A stretch of DNA of 64,000 nucleotides. It comes from Paraburkholderia phytofirmans PsJN. GTDB lineage: Bacteria; Pseudomonadota; Gammaproteobacteria; Burkholderiales; Burkholderiaceae. This document shows positions 1 through 8,952 of this stretch, piece by piece. A program made the translations under genes and the position numbers. The notes under the pieces are model-generated. The model saw only the letters and a program-made list of their open reading frames with translations, did no database searches and was not told where the DNA came from. The stretch spans positions 434,001-498,000 of the forward strand of contig NC_010681.1 of the NCBI RefSeq assembly GCF_000020125.1, read 5' to 3'. Numbering within the stretch: the stretch's first letter is position 1; every line of letters starts with the position of its first letter.

Positions 1-344
1 ATCCAGTATGCGGGCACGACCAGAATCAGCGCCGCGCATACCGCCATCACGAGGCCGCCGGCGAGGCAGGCGCGACGCGTGCCGACCCGCGCGATCCATG
101 AAGCATTGGCCGCCATCGCGCCGATCGAGCCGCCGGCGACAGCCAGCAACGCGAATGAGAGCAGCGCCGCGTTCAGATGAAAACGGTCACGCACCGTCGG
201 CACGTGCACGCCCCAGGACGCGTACATCATGCCGGCAATGAAGAACACCGCCATCGTGGCGATACGGGCTCGCTGCCGGGCGGCATCGGAGAGGTCGCGG
301 TGAGCGGCGGGAAGAGCGGCGAATTCGGAGGAGCGGTCTGACAC
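1..344 (-). CDS. MFS transporter, N-terminal part (runs off the window)
   Basis: Reverse-strand reading from a GTG at 344 gives 114 codons with no stop. The translation has a polar N-terminus, a first membrane helix (AVFFIAGMMYASWGVHVP), the loop VRDRFHLNAALLSF, a second helix rich in Ala/Gly, then WIARVGTRRACLAGG and a third helix. This spacing and the R-x-G-x-R-R loop are typical of major facilitator superfamily exporters. No strong Shine-Dalgarno is visible before the GTG; an in-frame ATG 31 codons later, just before the first helix, is an alternative start. Substrate cannot be inferred. The gene points away from the HugZ-like gene to its right. Confidence 0.75.
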   Translation of the reverse strand, partial: MSDRSSEFAALPAAHRDLSDAARQRARIATMAVFFIAGMMYASWGVHVPTVRDRFHLNAALLSFALLAVAGGSIGAMAANASWIARVGTRRACLAGGLVMAVCAALILVVPAYW

Positions 345-536
345 GGAAATCTCGAGGAGGGGTGAACGCGTGAGAAAGCGCGTTGAAAGCGAATTTCCGA
401 TTCTAACGAAGCATGCTGTCTTATGCTTGGAAGGCGGAATCCGCATATTGGCGATTATTCAGTTCGGAGGCGCCGGCGTTATGCGGTCTGCTTACCGGCA
501 TGGTGGTTGGCCGCTTATCTATCGAGGAACGCTCTC

Positions 537-1199
537 TTGAATATTCCCGCTCACGCTCCGCTGCACCTGCTGCATACCGCGGCTGTCGGCACGCTCGCCA
601 CTCATGCGCGCCAGCCGGAAGGTTTCCCTTATCCGTCCGTGCTGCCGTTCGCGCCGGACTTGCAGCATCGTCCGACGATCCTCGTGAGCCGGCTCGCCGA
701 GCATACCCATAACCTGCACGCCGACCCGCGCGCGGGTTTTCTGGCCGTCGACGCCCCCGACGGCGACGTGCTGAGCGGCCAGCGCGTCACCTTGCTCGGC
801 ACCTTCGAGCCGGTCGACTCGACGCCCGAGGTGGTGCAACGTTATCTGCGCTATCACCCCGACGCGGAGCGCTATCTCGTACTTGGCGACTTCACTTTCT
901 GGACGATGAGGCTCGAGCGGCTGCGTTATATCGGCGGTTTCGGCGCGATGGGGTGGCTTGCCGGCGATGAACTCGATCCACTGCCGCCACTCGGTTTCGA
1001 TGAAGAGAACGGGTTGATCGCGCAATTCCCCACTCAGTCCGGCGGTAAGGACGGGTTTCAACTGCTCGGCGTCGATCGATATGGCGTGGATCTGAAACTG
1101 AACGGCGCGCGCAGCCGTTTTCCCTTCGACGATGCCAAGCCCAATACTGAAACCTTGCGCGCGGCGCTTGAAGATTGCATGCAGCGCTACATGAATTAG
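537..1199 (+). CDS. HugZ-like FMN-binding / pyridoxamine 5'-phosphate oxidase-fold protein
   Basis: 220 aa from a TTG at 537, preceded by GAGGAA seven bases upstream. The open frame extends further 5' to about 423, but that part is arginine-rich and unlike the family. The N-terminal third (HTAAVGTLATHA..EGFPYPSVLPF, then ILVSRLAEHTHNL) is the split-barrel FMN-binding fold with the usual AVGTL / LSxLAxHTxN pattern. The C-terminal part carries the DUF2470-like segment (HPDAERYL, LRYIGGFGAMGWL, then GVDRYGVDL), seen in haem-utilisation HugZ/HutZ proteins. Likely a cytoplasmic haem- or flavin-binding oxidoreductase. The monocistronic context gives no iron-uptake link, so a haem oxygenase role is inference only. 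Confidence 0.82.
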   Translation: MNIPAHAPLHLLHTAAVGTLATHARQPEGFPYPSVLPFAPDLQHRPTILVSRLAEHTHNLHADPRAGFLAVDAPDGDVLSGQRVTLLGTFEPVDSTPEVVQRYLRYHPDAERYLVLGDFTFWTMRLERLRYIGGFGAMGWLAGDELDPLPPLGFDEENGLIAQFPTQSGGKDGFQLLGVDRYGVDLKLNGARSRFPFDDAKPNTETLRAALEDCMQRYMN

Positions 1200-1597
1200 A
1201 TTTTTTACCGATGTTCAGGGAAACCACTCATGCGTAATAACAGCGCAGGCGGTCTATCGCAATATGTTACGACCTTTCATACTCAAGCTCTCATGGCATG
1301 AAATGTTGGCGTCGAATCCAGATCTTAAATTTCATTTTTTGATAGTTAATCCCGTAATTACTGATGCCAGCTGCGTTTTTTCAGCAGAACGCGAAATCAG
1401 CTATTTGAAAGGGAGTGATGCAGCGCCATGGCGGCTGGAAATTTTTTGAAACGAATTCGGATTAATTTTGCGCGCCCGCTTCTGTAATCTTTCTATTTTG
1501 TGTTAATCTCGCCATCAAATTCCGAGGCACGATCCATCTTCAAAGGGCAAGCCGGCTTAAGACTGGCAGTCATTTATCCAAACCACAAAGGGAACCT
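1200..1597. other. Intergenic, AT-rich region upstream of hns
   Basis: About 400 bases without a convincing gene. The stretch from roughly 1270 to 1520 is clearly more AT-rich than the surrounding sequence. A 61-codon open frame at 1264-1449 has no ribosome binding site and looks accidental. AT-rich DNA in front of an H-NS gene fits the autoregulation known for this family, but no defined operator could be picked out. Confidence 0.6.
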
Positions 1598-1900
1598 ATG
1601 TCTTCCTACAAGGAACTACTCGCCCAGCGCGAGAAGCTCGAAAAGCAGATCGAAGAAGCGAAGTCGCGCGAATACGCTGAAGTGTTGAATGAAATCAAGC
1701 AGAAAATGACTGACTACGGCATTTCTCTGTCAGAACTCGGTGGCGGTCGCGCCGCCAAGGGTGCTAAAGCCGCGCGTCCGCGCGCAGGTGTCGCACCGAA
1801 GTATCGCGACCCGGATAGCGGCAGCACGTGGTCTGGCCGTGGCAAGCCGCCGCGCTGGATCGCAGGTCTGGATCGCGAGAAGTTTCTGATCGAGAAGTAA
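1598..1900 (+). CDS. H-NS family nucleoid-associated protein (short Burkholderia type)
   Basis: 100 aa, start preceded by AAGGGAA. Residues 1-45 (SSYKELLAQREKLEKQIEEA onward) form a heptad-patterned coiled coil for oligomerisation. Residues 50-65 are a basic Ala/Gly/Lys linker (RAAKGAKAARPRAG). The C-terminal DNA-binding motif is present as KYRDPDSGSTWSGRGKPPRW, matching the family core T-W-x-G-(R/Q)-G-(R/K)-x-P. Length is typical of Burkholderia and Bordetella (BpH3-like) H-NS. It should bind curved AT-rich DNA and silence horizontally acquired or stress genes. A stem-loop with a T tract follows at 2029-2059. Confidence 0.93.
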   Translation: MSSYKELLAQREKLEKQIEEAKSREYAEVLNEIKQKMTDYGISLSELGGGRAAKGAKAARPRAGVAPKYRDPDSGSTWSGRGKPPRWIAGLDREKFLIEK

Positions 1901-2028
1901 TGCTTTGGCCAGCAGCTTTTTGCTCGCGGCTTTTGCGGCCGTTTTTGTCAGCAACTAATGCTTCTGGTCATCAAGTCATACGAATAGCTTCAATCAGATG
2001 CGGTTATAGCGTCTGCCGTTGCGAAAGA

Positions 2029-2059
2029 GAACCGCGTACCGTCGAGGACGCGGTTTTTT
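2029..2059 (+). terminator. Intrinsic terminator downstream of hns
   Basis: ACCGCGT (2031-2037) pairs perfectly with ACGCGGT (2048-2054) around a 10-base loop and is followed by TTTTTTATT. It lies about 130 bases after the hns stop codon with no other gene between. Confidence 0.75.
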
Positions 2060-2230
2060 ATTGCCGAAATCGGTGTCGTGGTTTGTGTCGCGTGAACATA
2101 GCCGACTGGAACGCGAATGCTTTTCGTTTAGATAAGCAGCTGATTTAAAAGGAATTTTTTAGACGCCGCCAGCCACGTTTCGAGATGCGCCGGGTAGAAT
2201 GCAAGAAGTGAACTTTCATTCCATTCTGAG

Positions 2231-3487
2231 ATGCCTGCCGCTACCGCCGCCGATTCCGCCGAAAAACATCGCATTGCGCGCAAAAGTACCTTTGTCAGTA
2301 TTGCGCTCAATACGGTGTTGATGACGCTGCAAATCGTGATCGGTGTGTTTGCGCACTCGCAGGCATTGGTTGCAGACGGTGTCCATTCCCTTGCCGATCT
2401 GATTTCCGATTTTGTCGTGCTGATTGCCAATCGGCACAGCGGCGCAAAGCCCGACGCGGATCACAATTACGGGCATAGCCGCTATGAAACCGTGGCGTCG
2501 TTATTTTTGGGCGCGCTTCTGATCGCGGTGGGTTGCGGCATGTTATGGCGAGCCGGAACGCGTCTCGCCGATTTGCAGAATATTCCTGCCGTGCATATGA
2601 GCGCGCTCGCGGTCGCTGTACTCGTTCTGATTTCCAAGGAGAGTCTGTTTCGCTACATGCTGCGGGAGGCGCAACGTGTGCGTTCCGCCATGTTGATCGC
2701 CAATGCCTGGCACGCGCGTTCTGACGCGGCCTCGTCGCTGGTGGTCGCAATCGGTATTGTCGGCAGCCTCGCCGGCGTGCGGCTGCTCGATCCGATTGCC
2801 GCGGCGATCGTCGGCTTCATGGTCGCGCGTATGGGCTGGATGTTCGGCTGGGACGCGCTGCAGGATCTCTCCGACCGCGCGCTCGACGACGCCGCCACCG
2901 CCGACATGCGCGCGTTGCTGCTGTCTACGCCCGGCGTGCGCGACGTGCACGAAATGCGCACGCGCAAGATGGGCGACTTCGCGCTCGTCGACGCGCACAT
3001 TCTCGTCGATCCGCTGATCTCGGTATCGGAAGGGCACTACATCGCCGAGTCGGCGCGTTTGCGCGTGCTGACGGACAACCGCGTGCTCGACGCGCTGATC
3101 CATGTTGATCCCGAGAACGATGCGCTTGCTCATCCGCCCTTCGATCTGCCTACTCGTGAGCGGGTGATTGCAGAGGTGAACGCCGCGTTGGCGTCTCACG
3201 GCCTGAAGGCGGCGGCAGTGAATATCCATTACCTCAGCACAGGGCTGGATGTCGAAGTAGTGCTGCCGGATGGGTTGTCGTCGCGCGGGCTGGAGAGCGA
3301 AACGCAACGGCTTGGGCGGGTGGATCTGGCGGCGCTCAAGGCTCGCCTGGGCGCGCGCAAAGTTGAACTGCTACAGGCATTGGATGCGACGTCCGCTGTA
3401 GAGGCCGAGCCGGACACGCTCGGTGAGAAAAGCGGCATGGCCACTGAAGAACGCACAAAGGCGACGGAACCGCACAGCGCGACTTGA
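2231..3487 (+). CDS. Cation diffusion facilitator (CDF) family transporter
   Basis: 418 aa. Membrane domain in the first ~210 residues with the CDF hallmarks: the metal-binding helix ALVADGVHSLADLISD (His/Asp site, TM2) and its partner WHARSDAASS (TM5), six predicted helices in total. A cytoplasmic MTP-dimerisation domain follows (LLLSTPGVRDVHEMRTRKMG), with a second duplicated-looking segment (PTRERVIAEVNAAL) before a low-complexity tail. CDF proteins are proton-coupled exporters of Zn, Co, Cd, Fe or Mn; the specific metal cannot be told. The C-terminal region is longer than the usual ~300 aa. Confidence 0.9.
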   Translation: MPAATAADSAEKHRIARKSTFVSIALNTVLMTLQIVIGVFAHSQALVADGVHSLADLISDFVVLIANRHSGAKPDADHNYGHSRYETVASLFLGALLIAVGCGMLWRAGTRLADLQNIPAVHMSALAVAVLVLISKESLFRYMLREAQRVRSAMLIANAWHARSDAASSLVVAIGIVGSLAGVRLLDPIAAAIVGFMVARMGWMFGWDALQDLSDRALDDAATADMRALLLSTPGVRDVHEMRTRKMGDFALVDAHILVDPLISVSEGHYIAESARLRVLTDNRVLDALIHVDPENDALAHPPFDLPTRERVIAEVNAALASHGLKAAAVNIHYLSTGLDVEVVLPDGLSSRGLESETQRLGRVDLAALKARLGARKVELLQALDATSAVEAEPDTLGEKSGMATEERTKATEPHSAT

Positions 3488-3548
3488 TTCGATACCCGCG
3501 GCGGCGCGCGAGCGTGTTGCCAGGGGGCCTCGTTAAGCCATCAACGGC

Positions 3549-4007
3549 TCACAGCGGCAGTTGCGTATCGAATTTGATCTCGCGCAGCACCACACTCGTG
3601 CGAACCTGCGCGACGGCGGGAATCTTGAAGATGCGCTCGTGCAAAAAGCTGTCGTACGCCTTGATGTCCGGCGCGACGATCTTGAGGATGTAGTCCGATT
3701 CGCCGGTCGTGCTGTAGCACTCCGTGACTTCCGGACAGGTGGCGATTTCCCGCTCGAACTGTTCCACGCCGCCTTCGGTGTGCCGCGTGAGATGAATATG
3801 CGCGAGCGCGCACACGTGCAGCCCGAGTTTTTCTCGATCCAGCAGCGCCGTGTAGCGCTGAATGACCCCCGACTGTTCCATGTCCTTGATGCGCCGCCAG
3901 CATGGCGTGCTCGACAGGCCGACCTGGTCGGAAATTTCTTGCACCGAGCGGCGTGCGTCGAGCTGCAATAGGCGCAGGATTTTTTGAGAGAACGTATCGA
4001 GTGTCAA
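3549..4007 (-). CDS. Lrp/AsnC family transcriptional regulator
   Basis: 152 aa from a TTG start at 4007-4005. The choice is supported by a strong GGAGG about five bases upstream. N-terminal helix-turn-helix: LDTFSQKILRLLQLDARRSV then ISDQVGLSSTPCWRRIKDME. C-terminal RAM (ligand-binding, ferredoxin-like) domain from about residue 65 with the typical VTECYSTTGESDYILKIVAP. This pattern (SSTPCWRRI..GVI) is that of leucine-responsive or amino-acid catabolism regulators such as BkdR/PutR. Target unknown; it lies convergent to the CDF gene and downstream of the exonuclease gene on the same strand. Confidence 0.92.
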   Translation of the reverse strand: MTLDTFSQKILRLLQLDARRSVQEISDQVGLSSTPCWRRIKDMEQSGVIQRYTALLDREKLGLHVCALAHIHLTRHTEGGVEQFEREIATCPEVTECYSTTGESDYILKIVAPDIKAYDSFLHERIFKIPAVAQVRTSVVLREIKFDTQLPL

Positions 4008-4097
4008 CTGCGCCTCCGTTTGCGTCGCCGTATCAACGCATGGTAGAGGGCGCGAAAACGAAACGCAATGTAAAACGGGTTCGACGAGGGAGATTAC

Positions 4098-4727
4098 CTA
4101 ATTTGCTGGTTCCTCGGTGGTGTTTTGTCCTGTGCCGTCCCCATCTTTACCCGCTGCGAGGGTGATCGCCTGACTTGCGCGCAGATCCTTCAACATGTTG
4201 CAGAAAAGCGCGCCTTGCTCGATCGCGTCGTCCAGCGCGACATGCGTGTGCGGATGTTCGTCGAACCAGTGTTTGGGAAAGCGCGGCTTGATGTTCTTGC
4301 GGTACGGCAGGCCGGTCATGGCGAAAGCCAGCGTCTTGATGTCGAGCGCCGACCAGGAAAACGGACAGCGGCCGACGAAGCGCATCATGTACCAGAACAT
4401 ATATGTGAAGTCGAAGCCGGCCGGCATCGCCACGAACACGGGTTTGCCCGGCAAGGCTTCCACCCAGTCGACATACGCCGTCAATGCAGCCGCTGGCGTC
4501 TGCAAGTCCTTGCGGCACGCTTCCCATGCCTCGGGCTGCGTTTTCCACCAGGCTTCCTGCACGGGATGCGCCTTGGCGCCGTCGAGCAATTCGAGGTTTG
4601 CCGAGAAGGTGGCGATCAACCGCTTGTCTTCGGTGTAGGCGGCAGAGGCAAAACTGAGCATGGAATGCGGGCCGGGAATCGGGCCGTCCGCTTCGACATC
4701 GGTGCTTACGTAGATTTCGCTGCTCAT
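4098..4727 (-). CDS. DEDDh-type 3'-5' exonuclease family protein
   Basis: 209 aa. Begins with [12 protein letters not shown], the Asp-x-Glu motif of RNase T/DnaQ exonucleases. A second acidic motif lies around [13 protein letters not shown], and the C-terminal [15 protein letters not shown] supplies the His and Asp of the DEDDh set. Length fits single-domain members. The start codon overlaps the stop of the upstream metallo-hydrolase gene by four bases (ATGA), so the two are translationally coupled. The exact nucleic-acid substrate is unknown. Confidence 0.8.
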   Translation of the reverse strand: MSSEIYVSTDVEADGPIPGPHSMLSFASAAYTEDKRLIATFSANLELLDGAKAHPVQEAWWKTQPEAWEACRKDLQTPAAALTAYVDWVEALPGKPVFVAMPAGFDFTYMFWYMMRFVGRCPFSWSALDIKTLAFAMTGLPYRKNIKPRFPKHWFDEHPHTHVALDDAIEQGALFCNMLKDLRASQAITLAAGKDGDGTGQNTTEEPAN

Positions 4728-5368
4728 GCATCGACTCCGTCGGCGACGTACGGGTTGGTGCGGCGTTCGGCGCCGAATGTAGAAGTGGGACCGTGGCCCG
4801 GAACGAAGGTGATGTCGTCGCCGAGCGGCCAAAGTTTTTCACGGATCGAGCGCACCAGATCCGCATGATTGCCACGCGGAAAATCCGTGCGCCCGATCGA
4901 GCCGGCGAACAGCGTGTCCCCCACCAGCGCCAGCCGATGCGCGCGGCTGAAGAACACCACATGGCCCGGCGTATGCCCCGGGCAGTGATAGACCTCGAGC
5001 GTTTCGTCGCCGAACCGCACGCTCTCGCCGTTCTGCAACCAGCGGTCCGGTTCGAACGCTTCGGCGGCCGGAAAGCCGAAGCGCGTGCTTTGATCCGGGA
5101 GCTTGTCCAGCCAGAAGCGTTCGTCGGAATGCGGGCCTTCGATCGGCACGCCGTAGTGCGTCGCCAGCGTCTTCGCGCCCGCGCAGTGATCGATATGGCC
5201 GTGCGTCAGAAAAACTTTTTCGACCGTCACATTCTGGCGCGCGATTTCGCCCTGAATGATGTCGAGGTCGCCGCCCGGATGGACGACGGCCGCGCGTCCG
5301 GTTGCCTCGCAAACGAGCAGCGAACTGTTCTGCTGGAACGGCGTGACGGGGATCAAAGTGACTTTCAT
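4724..5368 (-). CDS. MBL-fold hydrolase, type II glyoxalase-like (YcbL/GloB family)
   Basis: 214 aa. Metal-binding signature THGHIDH at about residue 55, later His in [13 protein letters not shown], Asp in [19 protein letters not shown], and final His in [12 protein letters not shown]: the complete glyoxalase-II/ETHE1-like dinuclear metal site. The N-terminus ([14 protein letters not shown]) is characteristic of YcbL-type single-domain proteins. Expected reaction is hydrolysis of a thioester such as S-lactoylglutathione. The start at 5368 was chosen by family length; the frame extends upstream without conservation. Coupled to the exonuclease gene by an ATGA overlap. Confidence 0.88.
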   Translation of the reverse strand: MKVTLIPVTPFQQNSSLLVCEATGRAAVVHPGGDLDIIQGEIARQNVTVEKVFLTHGHIDHCAGAKTLATHYGVPIEGPHSDERFWLDKLPDQSTRFGFPAAEAFEPDRWLQNGESVRFGDETLEVYHCPGHTPGHVVFFSRAHRLALVGDTLFAGSIGRTDFPRGNHADLVRSIREKLWPLGDDITFVPGHGPTSTFGAERRTNPYVADGVDA

Positions 5369-5509
5369 GGATGACGGCACCGCTGGAAAAACGTTGATTG
5401 TACCGGCCTCTAGTCCACGCTCGTCGAGGGCGCTAAAGCCCCGGCGCAGCGGCCTTCGGGCTGCCCATTTTTGCAGCAGGTGTGAAAATTCATCAAGGTT
5501 TTCAGTCGC

Positions 5510-5541
5510 TTGCCAACCCGGAATTCTGTTTTGGGTATAAT
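5510..5541 (+). promoter_or_regulatory. Candidate sigma-70 promoter for the structured leader / rlpA
   Basis: A perfect TATAAT (5536-5541) in otherwise GC-rich DNA. The best -35 candidate, TTGCCA at 5510-5515, is 20 bases away, longer than ideal. The first perfect hairpin of the leader starts at 5548, about where a transcript would begin. Confidence 0.55.
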
Positions 5542-5544
5542 GCA

Positions 5545-5886
5545 CCCCATGCACAGGGAACTGTGCATGCCACAAGGCGATGCGTCCCCATCAAAAATGG
5601 GCACGCGGATCGCCACTCAAGTATGGGCTGTCGCACTTCTGGACGGCCATCAAGTATCGATGCTTTCGATGCACACGTCTTGCCCAGCCAGGCGCCGCGC
5701 GCCTGCTACGGACTTAACTGCCGTGACGCTGGGTGGGGCCTACGCCGCCGTTCCTGCGCGCTGAGTCTCGCGCGCAAGAACGTGTTTGCCACGTTCGATG
5801 GCGGCATGTGGGGTCTGGTCAGGCTGCCGGGGACAGGTTGCGCCAGACGTGAAAATTAACCGTGCGGTAGCGGCTGAGTGAGCCGC
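5545..5886 (+). ncRNA. Candidate structured RNA or long 5' leader upstream of rlpA (unassigned)
   Basis: No plausible protein lies here, but at least eight helices can be drawn by eye. 5548-5556/5561-5569 (9 bp, GGAA loop). 5576-5581/5609-5614 with inner stems 5582-5585/5603-5606 and 5587-5591/5597-5601. 5628-5632/5642-5646 flanked by two TCAAGTAT copies (5617, 5650). 5656-5660/5666-5670. 5683-5688/5728-5733 enclosing 5689-5695/5699-5705. 5744-5749/5800-5805 enclosing 5755-5760/5771-5776 and 5778-5784/5790-5796. 5813-5818/5843-5848. 5870-5875/5881-5886. It lacks the hallmark sequences I know for tmRNA, RNase P, 6S, SRP RNA and the common riboswitches. No poly-T terminator follows, so it may be the 5' untranslated region of rlpA. 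Confidence 0.45.
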
Positions 5887-6006
5887 ATCCGGGCTTTGAC
5901 GTTCTGCGCTTGTCTGCGCGGCGCGTTGTCGTCCATTGCCGCCGGAGTCGCAGGCAACACGCTCAACTTTCGCGTGATGCGGCTCGACAATGTGATTGCA
6001 CGTCTT

Positions 6007-6609
6007 ATGAAAACTCGGTTATCCCGTGGTCTGGGGACTCTTTTTGCCTTTTTTGTGCTGGCGGGTTGCGCCACGCCTCCGGGCGCAGGTAACACGTCGG
6101 AAAGCGGCGTGCCGCAAAGCACGAAATTGACGCAGGCGGGCTCCTTCGGACCGCAAGCTTTCGGTAGCGCGCCGGCCTCCGACGCGACCGCCCAAGGCTC
6201 GTCGCTGGCCGATGCGAAGCCTCTCACCGATGAAGGTTCCGGCATTTCGGACTTTCATCAGACCGGTCGCGCTTCGTGGTACGGCCGCGGCTTCCATGGC
6301 CGCCGTACGGCCAACGGCGAACGCTACGACATGCACGCGCTGACCGCGGCACATCGTACGTTGCCGCTCGGCTCTTATGTGCGCGTGACCAATCCGGCCA
6401 CGTCGCGCTCGGTGGTCGTGCGTATCAACGACCGTGGTCCGTATGCGCGTGGCCGCGTGATCGATCTTTCCATGGCTGCCGCGTCCGCGTTGAACATGCG
6501 CCATGCCGGTACGGCACGGGTGCAGATCGAAGGTCTGACGCAGCAGGAAGCACGCGACGCGCGTAATGAAATGCTGGCGTCGAATTCGGATTCGACCGCA
6601 CAGAAGTGA
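6007..6609 (+). CDS. rlpA: RlpA-like septal-ring lytic transglycosylase, lipoprotein
   Basis: 200 aa from the ATG at 6007, which gives a clean lipoprotein signal (KTRLSRGLG.. then VLAGC lipobox at about residue 20). The double-psi beta-barrel spans about residues 85-180: GRASWYGRGFHGRRTANGE, MHALTAAHRTLPLGS, VRVTNP, VVVRINDRGPY, RVIDLSMAAA. These match RlpA, including the catalytic Glu and Asp regions (NGE, NDRGP). There is no C-terminal SPOR domain, unlike E. coli RlpA, so recruitment to denuded septal glycan would need another route. It cleaves glycan strands lacking stem peptides in the periplasm. Preceded by an unusually long structured leader. Confidence 0.88.
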   Translation: MKTRLSRGLGTLFAFFVLAGCATPPGAGNTSESGVPQSTKLTQAGSFGPQAFGSAPASDATAQGSSLADAKPLTDEGSGISDFHQTGRASWYGRGFHGRRTANGERYDMHALTAAHRTLPLGSYVRVTNPATSRSVVVRINDRGPYARGRVIDLSMAAASALNMRHAGTARVQIEGLTQQEARDARNEMLASNSDSTAQK

Positions 6610-6691
6610 TATGACGGCGGCGAGCGCGGCTATGTCGCGCTCCTCGTAGCGCCGCGTCGGCGGCCTCACGGGTTGTGTCCGCAGAAGAACG

Positions 6692-6724
6692 AAGGGCCGC
6701 ATGTGTCAACTGCGGCCCTTTTCG
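6692..6724. terminator. Bidirectional intrinsic terminator between rlpA and rsmI
   Basis: AAGGGCCGCA (6692-6701) and TGCGGCCCTT (6711-6720) form a perfect 10-bp stem with a 9-base loop, followed by TTTT on the plus strand. It sits between two convergent genes and can serve both. Confidence 0.85.
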
Positions 6725-6738
6725 TTTATCCGCCAGCT

Positions 6739-7620
6739 TTACTCTTCGTCTTCTTTCTTCAGCGTCAGCGCACGCGTGTACAGCGCGTTGCGCGATGCTC
6801 CGGTGATGGCCGCCGCCACTTTGGCCGCGCTGCTCACCGTCAACTCCTCCAGCAGGATGCCTAGCAACGCGTCGTGATCGTGTTCGCCGGCGGTTTCCGG
6901 CTGCGCGCCTTCCACCACTAGCACGAATTCGCCGCGTTGCCGGTTCGGATCGGCGGCGAGCCACGTTGGCCCTTCGGCCAGGGTGCCACGGTGAAGCGCT
7001 TCATGTAACTTCGTCAATTCCCGTGCGATGAGCAGCTTGCGCTCGCCGCCGAATGCATCGGCCAACGCCTGCACCGTTTCGACGATCCGGTGCGGCGCTT
7101 CGTAGAACACCATCGCGTGAGGATGGGTCGCGAGCGGCTGCAGCGTCGCGGCGCGCGCTTTTGCCTTCGGCGGCAGGAAGCCGAGGAACGAGAAGGTCGC
7201 GACCCAGTCGCCGGCCACGCTCAGCGCGGTCGCGAGCGCGCTCGCGCCGGGCAGCGGGATGACGGGAAAGCCGGCTTCACGGACCGCGTCGACAAGTTTA
7301 GCGCCGGGGTCCGAGATGCCTGGCGTGCCCGCATCGGACACGTAGGCCACGCGTTCGCCCGCTTGCAGATGCTCGATCAGGCGCAATGCCGCGGCCCGCT
7401 CGTTGTGCTGATGCACGGCGACGAGCGGCTTCGAGATGCCATAACGCGCGAGCAACTGACCTGTGTTGCGGGTGTCTTCGGCGGCGATGCGATCCACCAG
7501 CCCGAGCACATGCAACGCGCGCAGCGTGACGTCGGCGATGTTGCCGATCGGCGTGGCCACCACATATAGCGCGGCAGTAGGGTACTGCTGCCCTTGCGCG
7601 AGTTCGGAGAGAGGAGTCAT
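6739..7620 (-). CDS. rsmI: 16S rRNA (cytidine-1402 2'-O)-methyltransferase RsmI
   Basis: 293 aa, the usual size. Tetrapyrrole-methylase-like SAM-dependent fold: [19 protein letters not shown] at the N-terminus, [25 protein letters not shown] (SAM-binding loop), [22 protein letters not shown], then GEFVLVVEG. All are RsmI (YraL) signatures. It methylates the ribose of C1402 in the decoding centre. A small acidic C-terminal extension (KKEDEE) is present. Its ATG shares bases with the ATG of divergently transcribed yraN, so the two promoters must lie inside each other's coding DNA. Confidence 0.95.
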   Translation of the reverse strand: MTPLSELAQGQQYPTAALYVVATPIGNIADVTLRALHVLGLVDRIAAEDTRNTGQLLARYGISKPLVAVHQHNERAAALRLIEHLQAGERVAYVSDAGTPGISDPGAKLVDAVREAGFPVIPLPGASALATALSVAGDWVATFSFLGFLPPKAKARAATLQPLATHPHAMVFYEAPHRIVETVQALADAFGGERKLLIARELTKLHEALHRGTLAEGPTWLAADPNRQRGEFVLVVEGAQPETAGEHDHDALLGILLEELTVSSAAKVAAAITGASRNALYTRALTLKKEDEE

Positions 7621-8122
7621 GAGGCAGAAGACACAGACAGACGGAACGAGGCCGCCATTGTGCCACGCAGTGTCAGGCGATCCGCGCGGCACGCCGGCCG
7701 TGAGCGCGGCGGCGCCGAACGGCGCCTTCACCACGCCGCACAACTTTTCCGGACTCGTCGGGTCCAAACTCGTCGGCGCGGCTTTCGAGTTGCGTGCGCA
7801 GGAATTTTTGCAGCGCCAGCGATTGCGGTTCGTCGCGCGCAATGTGTCGTGCCGCGGCGGCGAGATCGATCTGGTGATGCGCGAACGTGACGGCGCGCTG
7901 GTGTTCGTCGAAGTGCGCGCGCGTGCGCAGCGGCGCTACGGCGGCGCGGCCGCGAGCGTTGGCTGGCAGAAGAAGCAGCGTATCGTTCGCGCCGCGCAGC
8001 ATTTTCTGGTGACGCACGCCTCCCGCTGGCGCGATCAGCCCGCGTGCCGCTTCGACGTGATCGCGTTCGAAGCCGGCCGTCTCGTGTGGTTGCGCGATGC
8101 GTTCCGTGCCGACGAAGTCTGA
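7619..8122 (+). CDS. yraN: YraN family (UPF0102) endonuclease-like protein
   Basis: 167 aa if started at the ATG 7619. The conserved domain begins near residue 45 ([37 protein letters not shown]), then [20 protein letters not shown] and RFDVIAFE. These are the restriction-endonuclease-like D-(x)n-E-x-K-type elements of UPF0102, with R in place of the final Lys region (VEVRAR). The first ~40 residues are low-complexity and a downstream start is possible. Function is not firmly known; the family is linked by position to recombination or replication. Part of the rsmI / yraN-diaA-dolP neighbourhood. Confidence 0.88.
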   Translation: MRQKTQTDGTRPPLCHAVSGDPRGTPAVSAAAPNGAFTTPHNFSGLVGSKLVGAAFELRAQEFLQRQRLRFVARNVSCRGGEIDLVMRERDGALVFVEVRARAQRRYGGAAASVGWQKKQRIVRAAQHFLVTHASRWRDQPACRFDVIAFEAGRLVWLRDAFRADEV

Positions 8123-8215
8123 TGCGAGGCGCGGAGAACGCGCGTGAGTGCGATAAACTTGCGCTCGCGTGCAGGCCACGGGGCAGCGTCGACAACGCAA
8201 AGAGCAGCGCAATAG

Positions 8216-8926
<711 letters not shown>

Positions 8927-8952
8927 GACTGATTCCGAAGGAGAGCTAGTTG

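Noticed and set aside
519..1227. Long minus-strand frames opposite the HugZ-like gene
   Set aside because: Mirror frames of a high-GC gene; arginine/histidine-rich translations without motifs. The same holds for the many other long antisense frames in this window (for example opposite the oxidoreductase at 22.9-26.5 kb and the chemoreceptors).
1264..1449. 61-codon plus-strand open frame upstream of hns
   Set aside because: No ribosome binding site, AT-driven composition, and no family resemblance. It lies in the AT-rich regulatory region of hns.
5482..5859. Possible protein of 84-125 aa in the rlpA leader
   Set aside because: No ribosome binding site, no conserved composition, and the segment is much better explained by RNA structure.
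5545..5886. tmRNA, RNase P RNA, 6S RNA or SRP RNA
   Set aside because: No tRNA-like ends or tag frame, no GAGGAAAGTCC-type P4 element, no rod with a central bubble and no SRP tetraloop helix could be found. Judged from memory only.
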